This document shows positions 44,237 to 52,711 of a stretch of 64,000 nucleotides of DNA, piece by piece (positions within the stretch are counted from its first letter, which is position 1; each line of letters starts with the position of its first letter). The notes beneath the pieces were generated by a model that saw only the letters and a list, made by a program, of their open reading frames with translations, was not told the DNA's origin and searched no databases. The DNA is from Anaerolineae bacterium. GTDB taxonomy: Bacteria; Chloroflexota; Anaerolineae; Promineifilales; Promineifilaceae. The translations under genes were made by a program, and so were the position numbers. Where the stretch lies: assembly GCA_019637635.1 (NCBI GenBank), contig JAHBVI010000012.1, forward strand, positions 1-64,000. Direction: 5' to 3'.

Positions 44237-45430
44237 GGTAGTCCAGTGAGATTATCTCCAACCTCCCGGCGGATAAACCGGAGTGAGAAGAATCTCACGA
44301 ATGGATAGAATTGAATTGGCTACACCGATGGCCATAGCTGGTGACCTCTGTTCATACTTTTTTTACCCACTGGCGCAGATAGTAACTGCTTGAGGCTACG
44401 ATGCGGCCGACACCAATTGTAAACCGTCATGGCCCACCACCCCATCGCTGCTTTGGTGCTTTCTTTACCGGCAAAGGCCAGGGTTTTGCGTACTTGAGCG
44501 GCACTCATCAACCGCGCCGTACCGTTGCGGCGTTCGATAGCCGTTGTGTTGGGGACGTTGTAGCCCAGTCGTTCCAAAGCCTGCGCAATCCGCTTTTTGC
44601 TGCCATGCACATACCGGATTTCCACCTCTTTGAGACGGGAACCGCTCTGATGTTTGACGATTTGCACATGGGCGGCCGTGCGCGGAATGCGGAAACGCAC
44701 CTGGGGATGTGGGCCGCGTGTGCCTTGTCGTGGGGGATAGTAGGCAGTGCCGAATATCTCCGGGAACAGGGTTCGATAGGCTGCCAGCCCGTCGGTGAAC
44801 AAGGCCACCTCATGCCGATGGCGCACACGCGCCGCCCCATCTTCGAGCAAACGACGAATCAAGGATTCATCCCGTGCTCCCTGGACATGGGCCAGAATGA
44901 ACTTGCTGGCCGGGTCTATCAATTCCGCTTCCCAGGCTGGTTGCCCCTTGCTACCAGCAAAGCCGTACCGTTCATCGGCTTGCAGTTCGCTCACGGCCAC
45001 ATCCTGTACTTCTTGTTCATGGTATTGCCATCCATGGGTGCCCACCTTCTGGTTCAAACGTCGTACCGTGCTGGGGTCTACCTTGACCAATCGGCTGGTG
45101 CTCTTGATACCACAGCCGTCAGCCAGATGTTCGGCCACCGAAACAGCTTTTTCCTCTGGTATTTTGCTGTTCCACAAGGCTGTGTTTCTGCGTTCGCTGA
45201 ATTCCTCTTGACAACAACGACAACGCAAGTAACGGATATTGTCCCGGCCATAGACTTTTCTGATTGTCAAATGGTGGCCGCCTTTTTGACCGTACAAGTC
45301 GCAGTCCGAGTTGACACATGCTAAGCTTTCTAGGGGAGGTCTGGTGTAAATTGTTTCTTTCATGCGGTAATTCTACCGCTTACTCCAGACCTCCTTTTTA
45401 CTGGGTTGGTGATAATCTCACCTTACTACC
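44237..45430. mobile_element. IS1-like insertion sequence with IRs and 8-bp target duplication
   Basis: Inverted ends at 44237-44263 and 45404-45430 share GGTAGT-nnn-GTGAGATTATC-n-CCAACC (23 of 27 positions). The flanking octamers CAAAAAGG (44229-44236) and GAAAAAGG (45431-45438) form a near-perfect target-site duplication, which fits the 8-9 bp of IS1-type elements. Total length is 1194 bp with one transposase gene. It landed between the WD40-NACHT gene and the small peptide gene P3. Confidence 0.85.
44320..45363 (-). CDS. IS1-like DDE transposase (single-frame)
   Basis: 347 aa. An N-terminal zinc-finger region (CVNSDCDLYGQKGGHH, LRCRCCQEEFSERRN) and a HTH (GIKSTSRLVKVDPSTVRRL) precede an IS1/InsB-like DDE domain: first Asp in LQADERYGFAGSK, second in ALFTDGLAAYRTLFP, Glu in NTTAIERRNGTARL. 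Unlike classical IS1, no frameshift is needed. Just before the ATG a hairpin, GCGGTA-GAAT-TACCGC, separates it from an AAGGAGG site about 30 bases upstream, possibly limiting translation. It appears intact and may be recent. Confidence 0.9.
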   Translation of the reverse strand: MKETIYTRPPLESLACVNSDCDLYGQKGGHHLTIRKVYGRDNIRYLRCRCCQEEFSERRNTALWNSKIPEEKAVSVAEHLADGCGIKSTSRLVKVDPSTVRRLNQKVGTHGWQYHEQEVQDVAVSELQADERYGFAGSKGQPAWEAELIDPASKFILAHVQGARDESLIRRLLEDGAARVRHRHEVALFTDGLAAYRTLFPEIFGTAYYPPRQGTRGPHPQVRFRIPRTAAHVQIVKHQSGSRLKEVEIRYVHGSKKRIAQALERLGYNVPNTTAIERRNGTARLMSAAQVRKTLAFAGKESTKAAMGWWAMTVYNWCRPHRSLKQLLSAPVGKKSMNRGHQLWPSV

Positions 45431-45540
45431 GAAAAAGGCAACCTGGCTTAATAACTATTTCTGTTGAGCATCTTGAGAGGGGAATCCATCCCCGGCGCGC
45501 CTGTTCGACACATTCTGTAATCCCCTTATGGAGGTGTCGT

Positions 45541-45684
45541 ATGATGCTCAGAAATGTTCTGCAACGAGTGACGCGGTGGTGGCTGGTCACGGCCGTACTC
45601 ATCACCCTTATCGCCGCACCCACAGCGCCACCAGTTTTGGCCGGTGATTGTGTCCCATCCTCATCGTCCTCCTGTACCGGTTAA
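45541..45684 (+). CDS. Small signal-peptide-bearing Cys-loop peptide (P3)
   Basis: 47 aa, ATG 45541 with GGAGGT seven bases upstream. A basic start (LRNVLQRVTR), hydrophobic core WWLVTAVLITLIAA and a likely signal peptidase site after PPVLA leave a short secreted tail, GDCVPSSSSSCTG, with two Cys bracketing a Ser-rich loop. This resembles the Cys loop of P1. It is convergent with the TPR gene that ends at 45713 (gap 28 bp). Before the IS insertion it would have been divergent from the WD40-NACHT gene by about 230 bp. A disulfide or otherwise cyclised signal peptide is one hypothesis. Confidence 0.65.
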   Translation: MMLRNVLQRVTRWWLVTAVLITLIAAPTAPPVLAGDCVPSSSSSCTG

Positions 45685-45712
45685 TGTTGTTCGCAGTTGG
45701 CCAGCCGGCCAC

Positions 45713-46987
45713 TCAGGCTGGCTGGCTGCTCTGCGCCAATAACGCTGCCCGTTCCATTAAAAACTCGCGCTGTAATTTTTGCGCCCAGGGGTGTGTCGGA
45801 TAGTGGGTCAACAGGGCCAGGGCTTCATCGTAGGTCGTGACGGCCGTTTGCACATCGCTCAGTAAACCTAACGCTTCACCCAATGTGCCCAACGTATTGG
45901 CTAAATTGAGGCGGTCTTGAAGTTGCTGCCACAGAATAGCGGCCTGTTGCAAACATACCAGCGCCTCAGCCAGCCGTTGTTGCTTCACCAGCACGTTGCC
46001 CAGGTTTTGGGCGACGATGGCCTGCGTAACGTAGCTGCCATGATGCCGCCGCAAAAAAGAGTCGGCCAGACGGAAAGCAACTTCAGCCTGAGTGTACTGC
46101 TGCTGCAAAAAGTGCAGCACCCCCAGGTTCATTTGCACCTGCATCCTGTCCAGATCGCTGTCGGTGGCGGCCAGATGCTGTAGGGCTTCCTGGTAACAAT
46201 GCCCGGCGAGCAGGTAGTTTTGTTGCTGCTGAAATAGTATCCCTAGATTTTTCAAGATGCGCGCCAGTTGCGTAGGATGTTGTAGCTGCTGCCAGATGGC
46301 GGCCGATTGGCGCAGCCGGATTTCCGCCTGGGCAAAATTTTGCTGTTCCAGGGCCACCAGCCCCAAGGTGTTCCACAGAGTAGCCTGCCATTTTTCAGCG
46401 TTATCCAGTGTGTCAAAGAGAGTCAATGCCTGCTGTCCATAAGACTCGGCCAGGTCGTAAGCGCGCCGGGCGTGGTTATCCAGGGCCAGGTTGCCCCAGG
46501 CTTCGGCCAGGCTGCGGTTATCGCCCGCTTGTTGGGCAATGGTTTGGGCTTCTTCGTGCCGCTGAATCGCCTGGTCTACCTGACCATTCAGGCGTCGCAA
46601 CTGCCCTAAATAGTTGAGCAGTCTGGCCTGCTGTGCCATCCGGGATTGTGTGGCCGCCACATCCTTTGTGGCCGCGGCTACGGCCGTTTCCCATAATGGC
46701 AGCCACCTTTGCCAGTACGCGCATCGTTCAATGAGGGGGAAAAGCTGCATCAACAGGGCGTTGGCCGACGGCCGTGTCTCCACCAACGCCAACCCCATCT
46801 CCACGGCCAGCAGCAAATTGGCCTGTTCCTGCAAAAACAGATGCGCGTCAGCATCCGTCATCTGGCACACTTGTTCCTGCCAGTAAGTCAGGTTAGCGAG
46901 AATACCCCGCGTGAAGTGTTGGCCGGGTTGGATCATAGGAGGCGGTAAACGGTAAACGGTTAAATCGGTTATCGGTATACCCTTCAC
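45713..46987 (-). CDS. TPR protein, separated C-terminal part of a STAND-TPR regulator
   Basis: 424 aa from GTG 46987; ATG 46936 (MIQPGQHFTRG) is an alternative because the first 17 residues are encoded by simple repeats. The part near GILANLTYWQEQVCQMTDAD matches the linker of the fused STAND-TPR proteins (compare YIQANIAHWRQTMSHLTEK in the 14631 gene). About seven TPRs follow. It lies in a different frame from the upstream STAND gene, ten bases after its stop. It was probably one protein split by a repeat-bearing insertion. Whether the parts still function together is open. Confidence 0.85.
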   Translation of the reverse strand: MKGIPITDLTVYRLPPPMIQPGQHFTRGILANLTYWQEQVCQMTDADAHLFLQEQANLLLAVEMGLALVETRPSANALLMQLFPLIERCAYWQRWLPLWETAVAAATKDVAATQSRMAQQARLLNYLGQLRRLNGQVDQAIQRHEEAQTIAQQAGDNRSLAEAWGNLALDNHARRAYDLAESYGQQALTLFDTLDNAEKWQATLWNTLGLVALEQQNFAQAEIRLRQSAAIWQQLQHPTQLARILKNLGILFQQQQNYLLAGHCYQEALQHLAATDSDLDRMQVQMNLGVLHFLQQQYTQAEVAFRLADSFLRRHHGSYVTQAIVAQNLGNVLVKQQRLAEALVCLQQAAILWQQLQDRLNLANTLGTLGEALGLLSDVQTAVTTYDEALALLTHYPTHPWAQKLQREFLMERAALLAQSSQPA

Positions 46988-47000
46988 CGATTACTGATTA
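46940..47000. repeat. CGGTAAA/CGGTTAT-type short repeats at the STAND-TPR split
   Basis: CGGTAAA twice (46943, 46950), then CGGTTAAAT, CGGTTAT and CGGTATA, followed by two GATTACT units. It supplies the stop codon and frame change between the two halves of the regulator. Confidence 0.65.
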
Positions 47001-48416
47001 CTGGTTCTCTGGCCAATGACTGATGTCACGCAAGAGAAAAATGCGGGTAAGGCTGTGAAGAGCGTAGCGCCGCTCGTTGAGCGAGCCACGCACTTCCAGC
47101 AGGGAGCGGTGAATCAATTCCTGGATGGCCGGCAGCAAATGGGCCGGTTCCAGCCCGCTGACAGCCTGCAACTGTGCCAACGTCGCGCCGGTATCGGCCG
47201 CCAGGGGCATGATTTCCAGCAATTGCCGGGCTGGCTGGCTTAAGACCTGCCAGGTCTGGCTGTAAATGTGGCGGTACAACGCTTCGGTGGCCGGCAGTTG
47301 CGCCTGGGACAGGTCGGCCAAAATATCTGGCAGCGAAAAATCCTGGCTCAGCCCGGCGATGAGTTTAAGCGCCAACGGGTTACCGCCAACCTGGACATAA
47401 ATCGCTTGCAGTTCGGCGTCTGGAGCGGCGCTGAGGGCATGGGCGCCAATCAACTGCGCCTGGTCGCGCAGCAGGGCCAGGGCAGCGGCGGTGTCCAGTT
47501 CGGGAACAGGAAACAGGTGGATATTGGCTGAGGGGGACGGCCGTAGCCGGTTGGTCAGCACAAATTTACCCGGCGGCGCCAGATCAGGCAGCACCGCCGC
47601 CAGGTCAGGTGCCATCTCGCTTTCCAGGTTATCCAGAATGACCAGCGTGGGGAAAAGCTTAAGCGTTTGCCGCACCTGCCAGTCGCGTTCGGCCGTAGGG
47701 GCGGTGGTGGGCAGCAGGGGGCAGATGGCCGGCGCCAGCCGGGACATCAGCCAGTCAGCGGTAAGCGGCGTTTCTCTTTGTTCATGTTCCGTCACCGCCA
47801 GCCACACGATTTTCTCATAACAGAAGTGGGGGATAAGCTGCCGGACGGCGACGTTGACCAGGGAGGTTTTACCAATGCCGCCGATGCCGGTTACGGCCAC
47901 CACCCAGGGAGCGGCTGGCGCGCGCAGCAATTCTACCAAGAGTGGCAGCGTCTCGTCTACGCCAAACAGGGTGTGGTAGGTGGGTGGCAGCAGCAGGCTT
48001 TCCAGACGCTGCGCCTGGGTGGTGCGCGCCGCCTGTTCTCTGGCCAGGAGGATGGTAGTTAACTCTTGAATAGCCCGGTTTTGACGGCGTTTGAGTTGGT
48101 CGGTACCCAGGTGCAGCCGGTTGGCCACCTGCTGCACAATTTCCCCTTCTAAAAAGCGCCAGGTGAGGATGTGGGCGCTGTCGGCGTCTTGTTGCGCCAG
48201 TTCTTGCAGGCAGGCGAGCAGCACTTCATTGGTGACCAGGCGCAGCGTGGCTGGCAGGTCGCCGGTCAGGGCGGCGCGCCGCTCTTGCACCAGGGTCAGT
48301 TCTTCCAGCCGGTTGTGGGCGTCGCCTTCCGGTCTGCCCCAGGCCGAGAGGGCGGCGTGTACGGCCGTTTGCCATTCCGCGACATCATCCAGGGCACGAG
48401 CGCACATGCGCGCCAT
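46998..48416 (-). CDS. Sigma-region-4-like HTH plus STAND (NB-ARC) protein
   Basis: 472 aa from ATG 48416; a longer frame to 48653 would cross the phased CGCCCA repeats and has no domain content. The N-terminus (VLLACLQELAQQDADSAHIL, FLEGEIVQQVANRLHLGTDQ and LKRRQNRAIQEL) looks like a sigma-70 region 4 HTH, unlike the XRE-type of its relatives. STAND motifs are [29 protein letters not shown] and [14 protein letters not shown] winged helix closes the chain (RYALHSLTRIFLLRDI). The TPR half follows as a separate gene. It shares its upstream control region with the DJ-1-like gene. Confidence 0.85.
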   Translation of the reverse strand: MARMCARALDDVAEWQTAVHAALSAWGRPEGDAHNRLEELTLVQERRAALTGDLPATLRLVTNEVLLACLQELAQQDADSAHILTWRFLEGEIVQQVANRLHLGTDQLKRRQNRAIQELTTILLAREQAARTTQAQRLESLLLPPTYHTLFGVDETLPLLVELLRAPAAPWVVAVTGIGGIGKTSLVNVAVRQLIPHFCYEKIVWLAVTEHEQRETPLTADWLMSRLAPAICPLLPTTAPTAERDWQVRQTLKLFPTLVILDNLESEMAPDLAAVLPDLAPPGKFVLTNRLRPSPSANIHLFPVPELDTAAALALLRDQAQLIGAHALSAAPDAELQAIYVQVGGNPLALKLIAGLSQDFSLPDILADLSQAQLPATEALYRHIYSQTWQVLSQPARQLLEIMPLAADTGATLAQLQAVSGLEPAHLLPAIQELIHRSLLEVRGSLNERRYALHSLTRIFLLRDISHWPENQ

Positions 48417-48450
48417 GATACCATGAATTTGTCCGGTGTGATAGCGGGCG

Positions 48451-48497
48451 CGCCCAACTTCGCCCATATTTCGCCCACATTCGCGCGGCTGCGCCCA
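48451..48497. promoter_or_regulatory. Helically phased CGCCCA direct repeats
   Basis: CGCCCA occurs at 48451, 48461, 48472 and 48492, i.e. at spacings of 10, 11 and 20 bases, within TTCGCCCAxAT-like units. It lies in the 200-bp divergent region between the STAND gene (start 48416) and the DJ-1-like gene (start 48619). Phased direct repeats of this kind are typical of regulator tandem binding sites. Confidence 0.5.
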
Positions 48498-48618
48498 TAC
48501 AGCGCTTTTTGGGGGTTGTGACGGCCGTACACCGCCTGAAATCGCTCCGGTGTGCATCTTCCCAAAACCGGCCGACCCCTTACACTGGCAGCAGATCGCA
48601 CTCCAACCTGGGGGATAG

Positions 48619-49098
48619 ATGATTAAAAAAAATGCCCCGACGCTAATAAGCAAGGTTTATATCCTGATTGCGCCGGGTTTTGATGAGGAGACGGTGGTGG
48701 AATGTTTGTGCCAGATACGGCAGGCGGGCACGGCCGTTACCCTTGTCGGGACGCCCGCTCATTGGATTACGGGAGCGGCTGGCCTGGCCGTGCAGCCAGA
48801 TTGTTCGCTGGACATCTGGCAACAAGCGGTGATGGGAAACGGCCGTTGCCTGGTTGTCATTCCGGGCGGCCAAAGCTGTGCCACCCGTTTGTTGTCAGAC
48901 GCCAGAGTGTACCAGGGACTCCAGGCCACCCTGGCCCTGGGCGGCCACATTGCCATTCTCTCACGTGCCCTCCTGCCTGTTCTCAACGAGATAGGGCTTC
49001 TGGGTGCGGCGGCCGTCGGCCAGATTATGGTTCCGGAAGATGAGGGGACGGCCGTTTTTATCCGCGACTTGGTTCATTTTACGGTGGCTGCCAGATAA
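48619..49098 (+). CDS. DJ-1/PfpI-like protein lacking the nucleophile Cys
   Basis: 159 aa. KVYILIAPGFDEETVVECL, GTAVTLVG, VVIPGGQSC and a GGHIAILSRALLPVLNEIGLL helix follow the DJ-1/PfpI/ThiJ fold. The nucleophile elbow that normally reads A.(I/V)C.G has Ser (ILSRAL), so the usual glyoxalase/protease-like chemistry is doubtful. A regulatory or binding role, as in AraC-linked family members, is possible. Three ACGGCCGT-type motifs lie in the gene. It is divergent from the STAND gene. Confidence 0.75.
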   Translation: MIKKNAPTLISKVYILIAPGFDEETVVECLCQIRQAGTAVTLVGTPAHWITGAAGLAVQPDCSLDIWQQAVMGNGRCLVVIPGGQSCATRLLSDARVYQGLQATLALGGHIAILSRALLPVLNEIGLLGAAAVGQIMVPEDEGTAVFIRDLVHFTVAAR

Positions 49099-49126
49099 CG
49101 CTGATCGTGTGGAAAGGATAGGAATT

Positions 49127-50089
49127 ATGAATCTTATCAAAAAACTCTTTGGACATAATCAAGACAGGTTGCAACCATTGCCACCGACAAACGAAAAGCC
49201 CCAGCCCACTCTTGGTCTGGCTGATCCAAGACATCCGGCAAGGTCATTCATTGACATTGCTTCACGTACAGCTGATCAGTGCATCAACCTGACCTGGGCT
49301 GGAAATTCAGTCCTTCTGGAAACGAACAGCGATGATGCTTCATATCTCGTTTCTGTCATCGAGGATGTGCTTAACGTTGTACCTGATGACCTGGACGCGC
49401 TTCTGGCAAAATCTGGGGCGCTTTGTTGTGCATTACAATACAAAACGGCCGAAGACGTCATTGATCATATCCTCTCTCTTAATCCGAGTCAGTTCGATGC
49501 CCGGCAGCGCAAGTTGCACTGGCAAAAATGGGAGCATTTATTTCACTACCCGCCATGGTCTACCCAAGCCAAAGTGCTGCACCCGATCATGTCTGCCCAG
49601 TTGCAGCAGGAACACACTATTCAGATCGTCCGTGATGGTCTGCAAATGGGCATAGCCATTGTGCGCCCGGCCCAAAAAAGCGACTTTCCAGGTGGTTTGT
49701 CCAGTGATGTGCCTTCCAAGTGGATACCCAAATTGTCTGTTACACCACATGGCGTAGTCATTGCCCATTATGTAATCATAAAAGATGATCCTGTTAACCC
49801 GTGGCGGGGTGAATCATTTCTGCCTACGTTCTTACCTGAAAATGTTTCACCCACTACCGGTTATTGGCTACTACAACGTCTAGCGCAATTGCGTAGCTGT
49901 TTTATTGTATTGACTGACGGCCGTGACGTCCTCTACAACATCCGTTTCATCTTTCCCGCTAACCTGACTGACACATTGCAATCCATAGCCAGGCTGATAA
50001 TAAACCAACCTGCCAGATCAGATATGACAAACTTTCAAAGAGCCAGTCAATGGCACATGGACAACTTCGATATTCAAAGCGTATGGTAA
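49127..50089 (+). CDS. Uncharacterised protein with helical repeat-like centre
   Basis: 320 aa from ATG 49127 after AAGGATAGGA. The N-terminus is basic and short (MNLIKKLFGHN), then low-complexity Pro-rich. A helix set about 55-140 (ASYLVSVIEDVLNVVPDDLDALLAKSGALCCALQYKTA, quoted in part) looks TPR-like. The C-terminal ~160 residues are mixed alpha/beta with no known motif. It is followed by zinc-ribbon, HEAT and YbjN-like genes on the same strand, which suggests a small operon of unknown role. Confidence 0.7.
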   Translation: MNLIKKLFGHNQDRLQPLPPTNEKPQPTLGLADPRHPARSFIDIASRTADQCINLTWAGNSVLLETNSDDASYLVSVIEDVLNVVPDDLDALLAKSGALCCALQYKTAEDVIDHILSLNPSQFDARQRKLHWQKWEHLFHYPPWSTQAKVLHPIMSAQLQQEHTIQIVRDGLQMGIAIVRPAQKSDFPGGLSSDVPSKWIPKLSVTPHGVVIAHYVIIKDDPVNPWRGESFLPTFLPENVSPTTGYWLLQRLAQLRSCFIVLTDGRDVLYNIRFIFPANLTDTLQSIARLIINQPARSDMTNFQRASQWHMDNFDIQSVW

Positions 50090-50157
50090 AGTCAATCGGC
50101 ATACAACATGCAAAGAAAGATCGGTCGTAGACATTGACTTAAAACGAGGGAAATGCG

Positions 50158-50592
50158 ATGTACAAATGCTCTAATTGTGGAAATATGATGACTCAACCGC
50201 TGGATAGATGTCCCAGTTGCCGGGTCGTTCTTTCTGGCGTACGTTGTGAGGCCTGCCTCTATGTCGGCGGCAAAACCGAATTTGTCAACAATCACCACCG
50301 CTGCCCCCGGTGCAACTCCATGGTGACCATCCCCGGCGTGTCTCGCTCCACTTTTCCCTCCAGACCCAGACAGCCATACACACCAGGTATGGGTCTGGCA
50401 GTTACTGGCCTGGTTCTTACCTTACTCAATGCTGTTTTCACCTTTATCTGTATTGTTTCACTCCCTATCTGCCTTTTTGTTGCTTTCAAAACTAAAGAAC
50501 GGAATGCTCGAAGAGTCGCCTATGTAGGCATCGGCCTACACATTCTCATGATCATCGCCAGTCAAATCCTTTTATACCTGGCATTATCATAA
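50158..50592 (+). CDS. Zinc-ribbon membrane protein
   Basis: 144 aa. Three CxxC-type pairs at the N-terminus (CSNCGNMM, CPSCRVVL, CEAC and CPRCNSM) form one or two zinc ribbons. A Pro/Arg linker leads to two TM helices: MGLAVTGLVLTLLNAVFTFICIVSLPICL and VGIGLHILMIIASQILLYLAL, as in DUF4190-like proteins. The ATG follows GAGGGAAATGCG. It lies in the same direction as the neighbouring HEAT protein. Confidence 0.8.
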   Translation: MYKCSNCGNMMTQPLDRCPSCRVVLSGVRCEACLYVGGKTEFVNNHHRCPRCNSMVTIPGVSRSTFPSRPRQPYTPGMGLAVTGLVLTLLNAVFTFICIVSLPICLFVAFKTKERNARRVAYVGIGLHILMIIASQILLYLALS

Positions 50593-50602
50593 TAAACTTC
50601 CA

Positions 50603-52270
50603 ATGTCTACCAGTGACCCAACCAATCCGAAACAAATTAAGCTGGAGGCAATTGCCTTAATTTCGACCAGCCTCGTCGTTTTTATGGGAGATAACCTGCG
50701 GCGAGATTGGGTGACCAAAGTCATTCATGCCCATTGGCCAGGTGTGGCGCTGCCAGCATCAGACCGAATTGAGACAAAAATGGGGTTCAATGGCTCTGAA
50801 GCTGAGATACCACCCGCTTTATTGGACATGTTGCACCAGATTGCACAAAGAGGCAATCTAAACTTGCAGCAGCATGAACTGAAGTTTTTCTCTGTAGAGA
50901 GTACTTTTCCAGTAGCTACCATTTGGGTTGGTGTTTGGATCAAATCTAAAGCGGGAAAGAAATCATCTACTTCCTGGTGGCCTTTTGGCAAGAAGGAACC
51001 CAATTTTATTGAGGTACCAAACCCCTGGGGAGTTGCTGATGGCTCCCCCTTCCAGGTGGCCAAAAACCCAGACATGGCCCAAATTTTCTTAGCCCCCAAT
51101 CCGCAACCACCCATGCGTATAACAAACGAAAATCGTCTCTATTGGCAAAAGGAATCCCCGGGAGGCATTCGTTATGCCCTGGCTATGGCTTACCTGGCTC
51201 ACCCTGACCCTGTGGTTCGCATCAGGACTATTTTTATTGCCCAAAAGCTAGACGCGGTGGGGATCTCGCAACAGTTGGTGGATTTGTTGGCAGATCCTAC
51301 CATGTCTGTCCGCCTGGCGGCCGCCCAGGCTCTGTGGGAAAGAACCACCGGCGATGACCCTGACAAAAGTGGCGGCGTTCCCTTTGCCATCCGCTGCCTG
51401 CGTGACGAGATGATGGGATCAGGCATGGTCTCAAACCTATCGTTTGATCAGGCCTTCCTCGGCTTTCAGACATTGTTGGATTATATGCTGGAGGTCATGC
51501 CACAAAGACGACAGGAATTTGACCGGTGGACGGTGTATGCCTGGTGTCGGTCAGATGAAGCGTTGGCTGAGAAAGGATATGAATTGCTGGAACTATACAC
51601 GCGGCAAAATTCTTTTCTGAAAGACCAGGGACAGAAGGCTGGAGCCATAGGGGCGGCCGTAGGCAATCCGGTAGATCGAGAGGCCTTACAATTAGCTATT
51701 CTTGTGGCATTGGGATCTCAGGCTAGAGATGAACTGGCAGAACTGTGGAATGAACATCTTCGCGGCTACGTCCATCTACTGGCAAAAAATAAAGAAACCA
51801 CCACATTAATCGAGCTGTTGAACCATAGCGAATTGGAAGTCTGTGGCCTGGCGGCCGACTCTTTAGGTGAAATGGGTGAGGCTGATGCTTTACAGGCGCT
51901 ACAGAGGGTGTTGCAAGACAGGTTCAATGTCCCACCTGATTTACTTCTGTTTCACATGCCCGATTTGAAACAGATCGAAAATGAGACCCGCCAGAAAATC
52001 GAGAACGCCTGCCATTCAATTGAGAACCGCTTGCAGGCTCAACGCTCTTTGCTACTTCCGGCTGCACCTGCCGCCAGTGATAGGCTGGATTCACCCACTA
52101 CAGAAAATGCCGACCAGATTGCGCCGACAGAGCCAAATGCTACATCAAAATTGTGCATTGCCTGTAAACAGGTTGTTTCACCTGTTTTGTATGGGAATAC
52201 AAATTATTGTCCAAATTGTGGAGTTGTCTGGAAATATGCACCGCCATCGCCACCATCTGCACAACCATAA
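50603..52270 (+). CDS. HEAT-repeat protein with C-terminal zinc ribbon
   Basis: 555 aa. There is no clear ribosome site before ATG 50603, which lies ten bases after the previous stop, so reinitiation is likely. The centre has HEAT-like helices (HPDPVVRIRTIFIAQKLDAV, LLADPTMSVRLAAAQALWERT) and again near ELLNHSELEVCGLAADSLGEMG. The C-terminus is a zinc ribbon (CIACKQVV, CPNCGVVW). The N-terminal 150 residues are unrecognised. It is probably a scaffold protein. Confidence 0.78.
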   Translation: MSTSDPTNPKQIKLEAIALISTSLVVFMGDNLRRDWVTKVIHAHWPGVALPASDRIETKMGFNGSEAEIPPALLDMLHQIAQRGNLNLQQHELKFFSVESTFPVATIWVGVWIKSKAGKKSSTSWWPFGKKEPNFIEVPNPWGVADGSPFQVAKNPDMAQIFLAPNPQPPMRITNENRLYWQKESPGGIRYALAMAYLAHPDPVVRIRTIFIAQKLDAVGISQQLVDLLADPTMSVRLAAAQALWERTTGDDPDKSGGVPFAIRCLRDEMMGSGMVSNLSFDQAFLGFQTLLDYMLEVMPQRRQEFDRWTVYAWCRSDEALAEKGYELLELYTRQNSFLKDQGQKAGAIGAAVGNPVDREALQLAILVALGSQARDELAELWNEHLRGYVHLLAKNKETTTLIELLNHSELEVCGLAADSLGEMGEADALQALQRVLQDRFNVPPDLLLFHMPDLKQIENETRQKIENACHSIENRLQAQRSLLLPAAPAASDRLDSPTTENADQIAPTEPNATSKLCIACKQVVSPVLYGNTNYCPNCGVVWKYAPPSPPSAQP

Positions 52271-52282
52271 GGAGATATACAC

Positions 52283-52699
52283 ATGACGCCTGAACAAACG
52301 ATCACCCAATATCTGGCAACTCTGGGAATTCCGGCTAATCCCTTCCAGCCATTACCGGGATTTACCGGCGTTAATGGCACGATGGTTTCACAGATGGGCT
52401 TAAATGTAGATGTTCAAGTTCATCAAAACCAATTATTGTTGGTACAAATTCTCATCGGTTATGTGCCCCAGGGTAATGTGGCTCCATTATTGCGACAATT
52501 GCTGAGTATCAATGCCCAATTGGTCGGCGTTTATTTTTGTATACTGGACAACAATGCGATTCTCTTACGCGCCAGCCGCAACGTTTTAGGGCTGGATATG
52601 GCTGAGTTCAGAACACTAATAGATGCTGTCGCTTCAACCACCTGGCAACATGCCATGAACTTGATTAACACGTTTCAAATTCCATCTCAGCCGGCCTGA
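52283..52699 (+). CDS. YbjN/secretion-chaperone-like small protein
   Basis: 138 aa with a strong AAGGAGATATACAC site. The alternating strands MGLNVDVQVHQNQLLLVQILIGYVP, a LLRQLLSINAQLVGVYFCI stretch and the LDNNAILLRASRNVLGLDM strand pair resemble the YbjN/T3S-chaperone fold (alpha-beta2-alpha-beta2-alpha). Function in this group is unknown. It is likely the last gene of the 49-52.7 kb operon. Confidence 0.65.
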   Translation: MTPEQTITQYLATLGIPANPFQPLPGFTGVNGTMVSQMGLNVDVQVHQNQLLLVQILIGYVPQGNVAPLLRQLLSINAQLVGVYFCILDNNAILLRASRNVLGLDMAEFRTLIDAVASTTWQHAMNLINTFQIPSQPA

Positions 52700-52711
52700 G
52701 GAGATAAACCG

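Noticed and set aside
44401..45324. Plus-strand 307-codon ORF opposite the transposase
   Set aside because: Antisense shadow of the IS transposase; no ribosome site or domain pattern.
48417..48653. 79-residue N-terminal extension of the STAND protein
   Set aside because: It would cross the phased CGCCCA repeats, has no domain-like content, and overlaps the start of the divergent gene.
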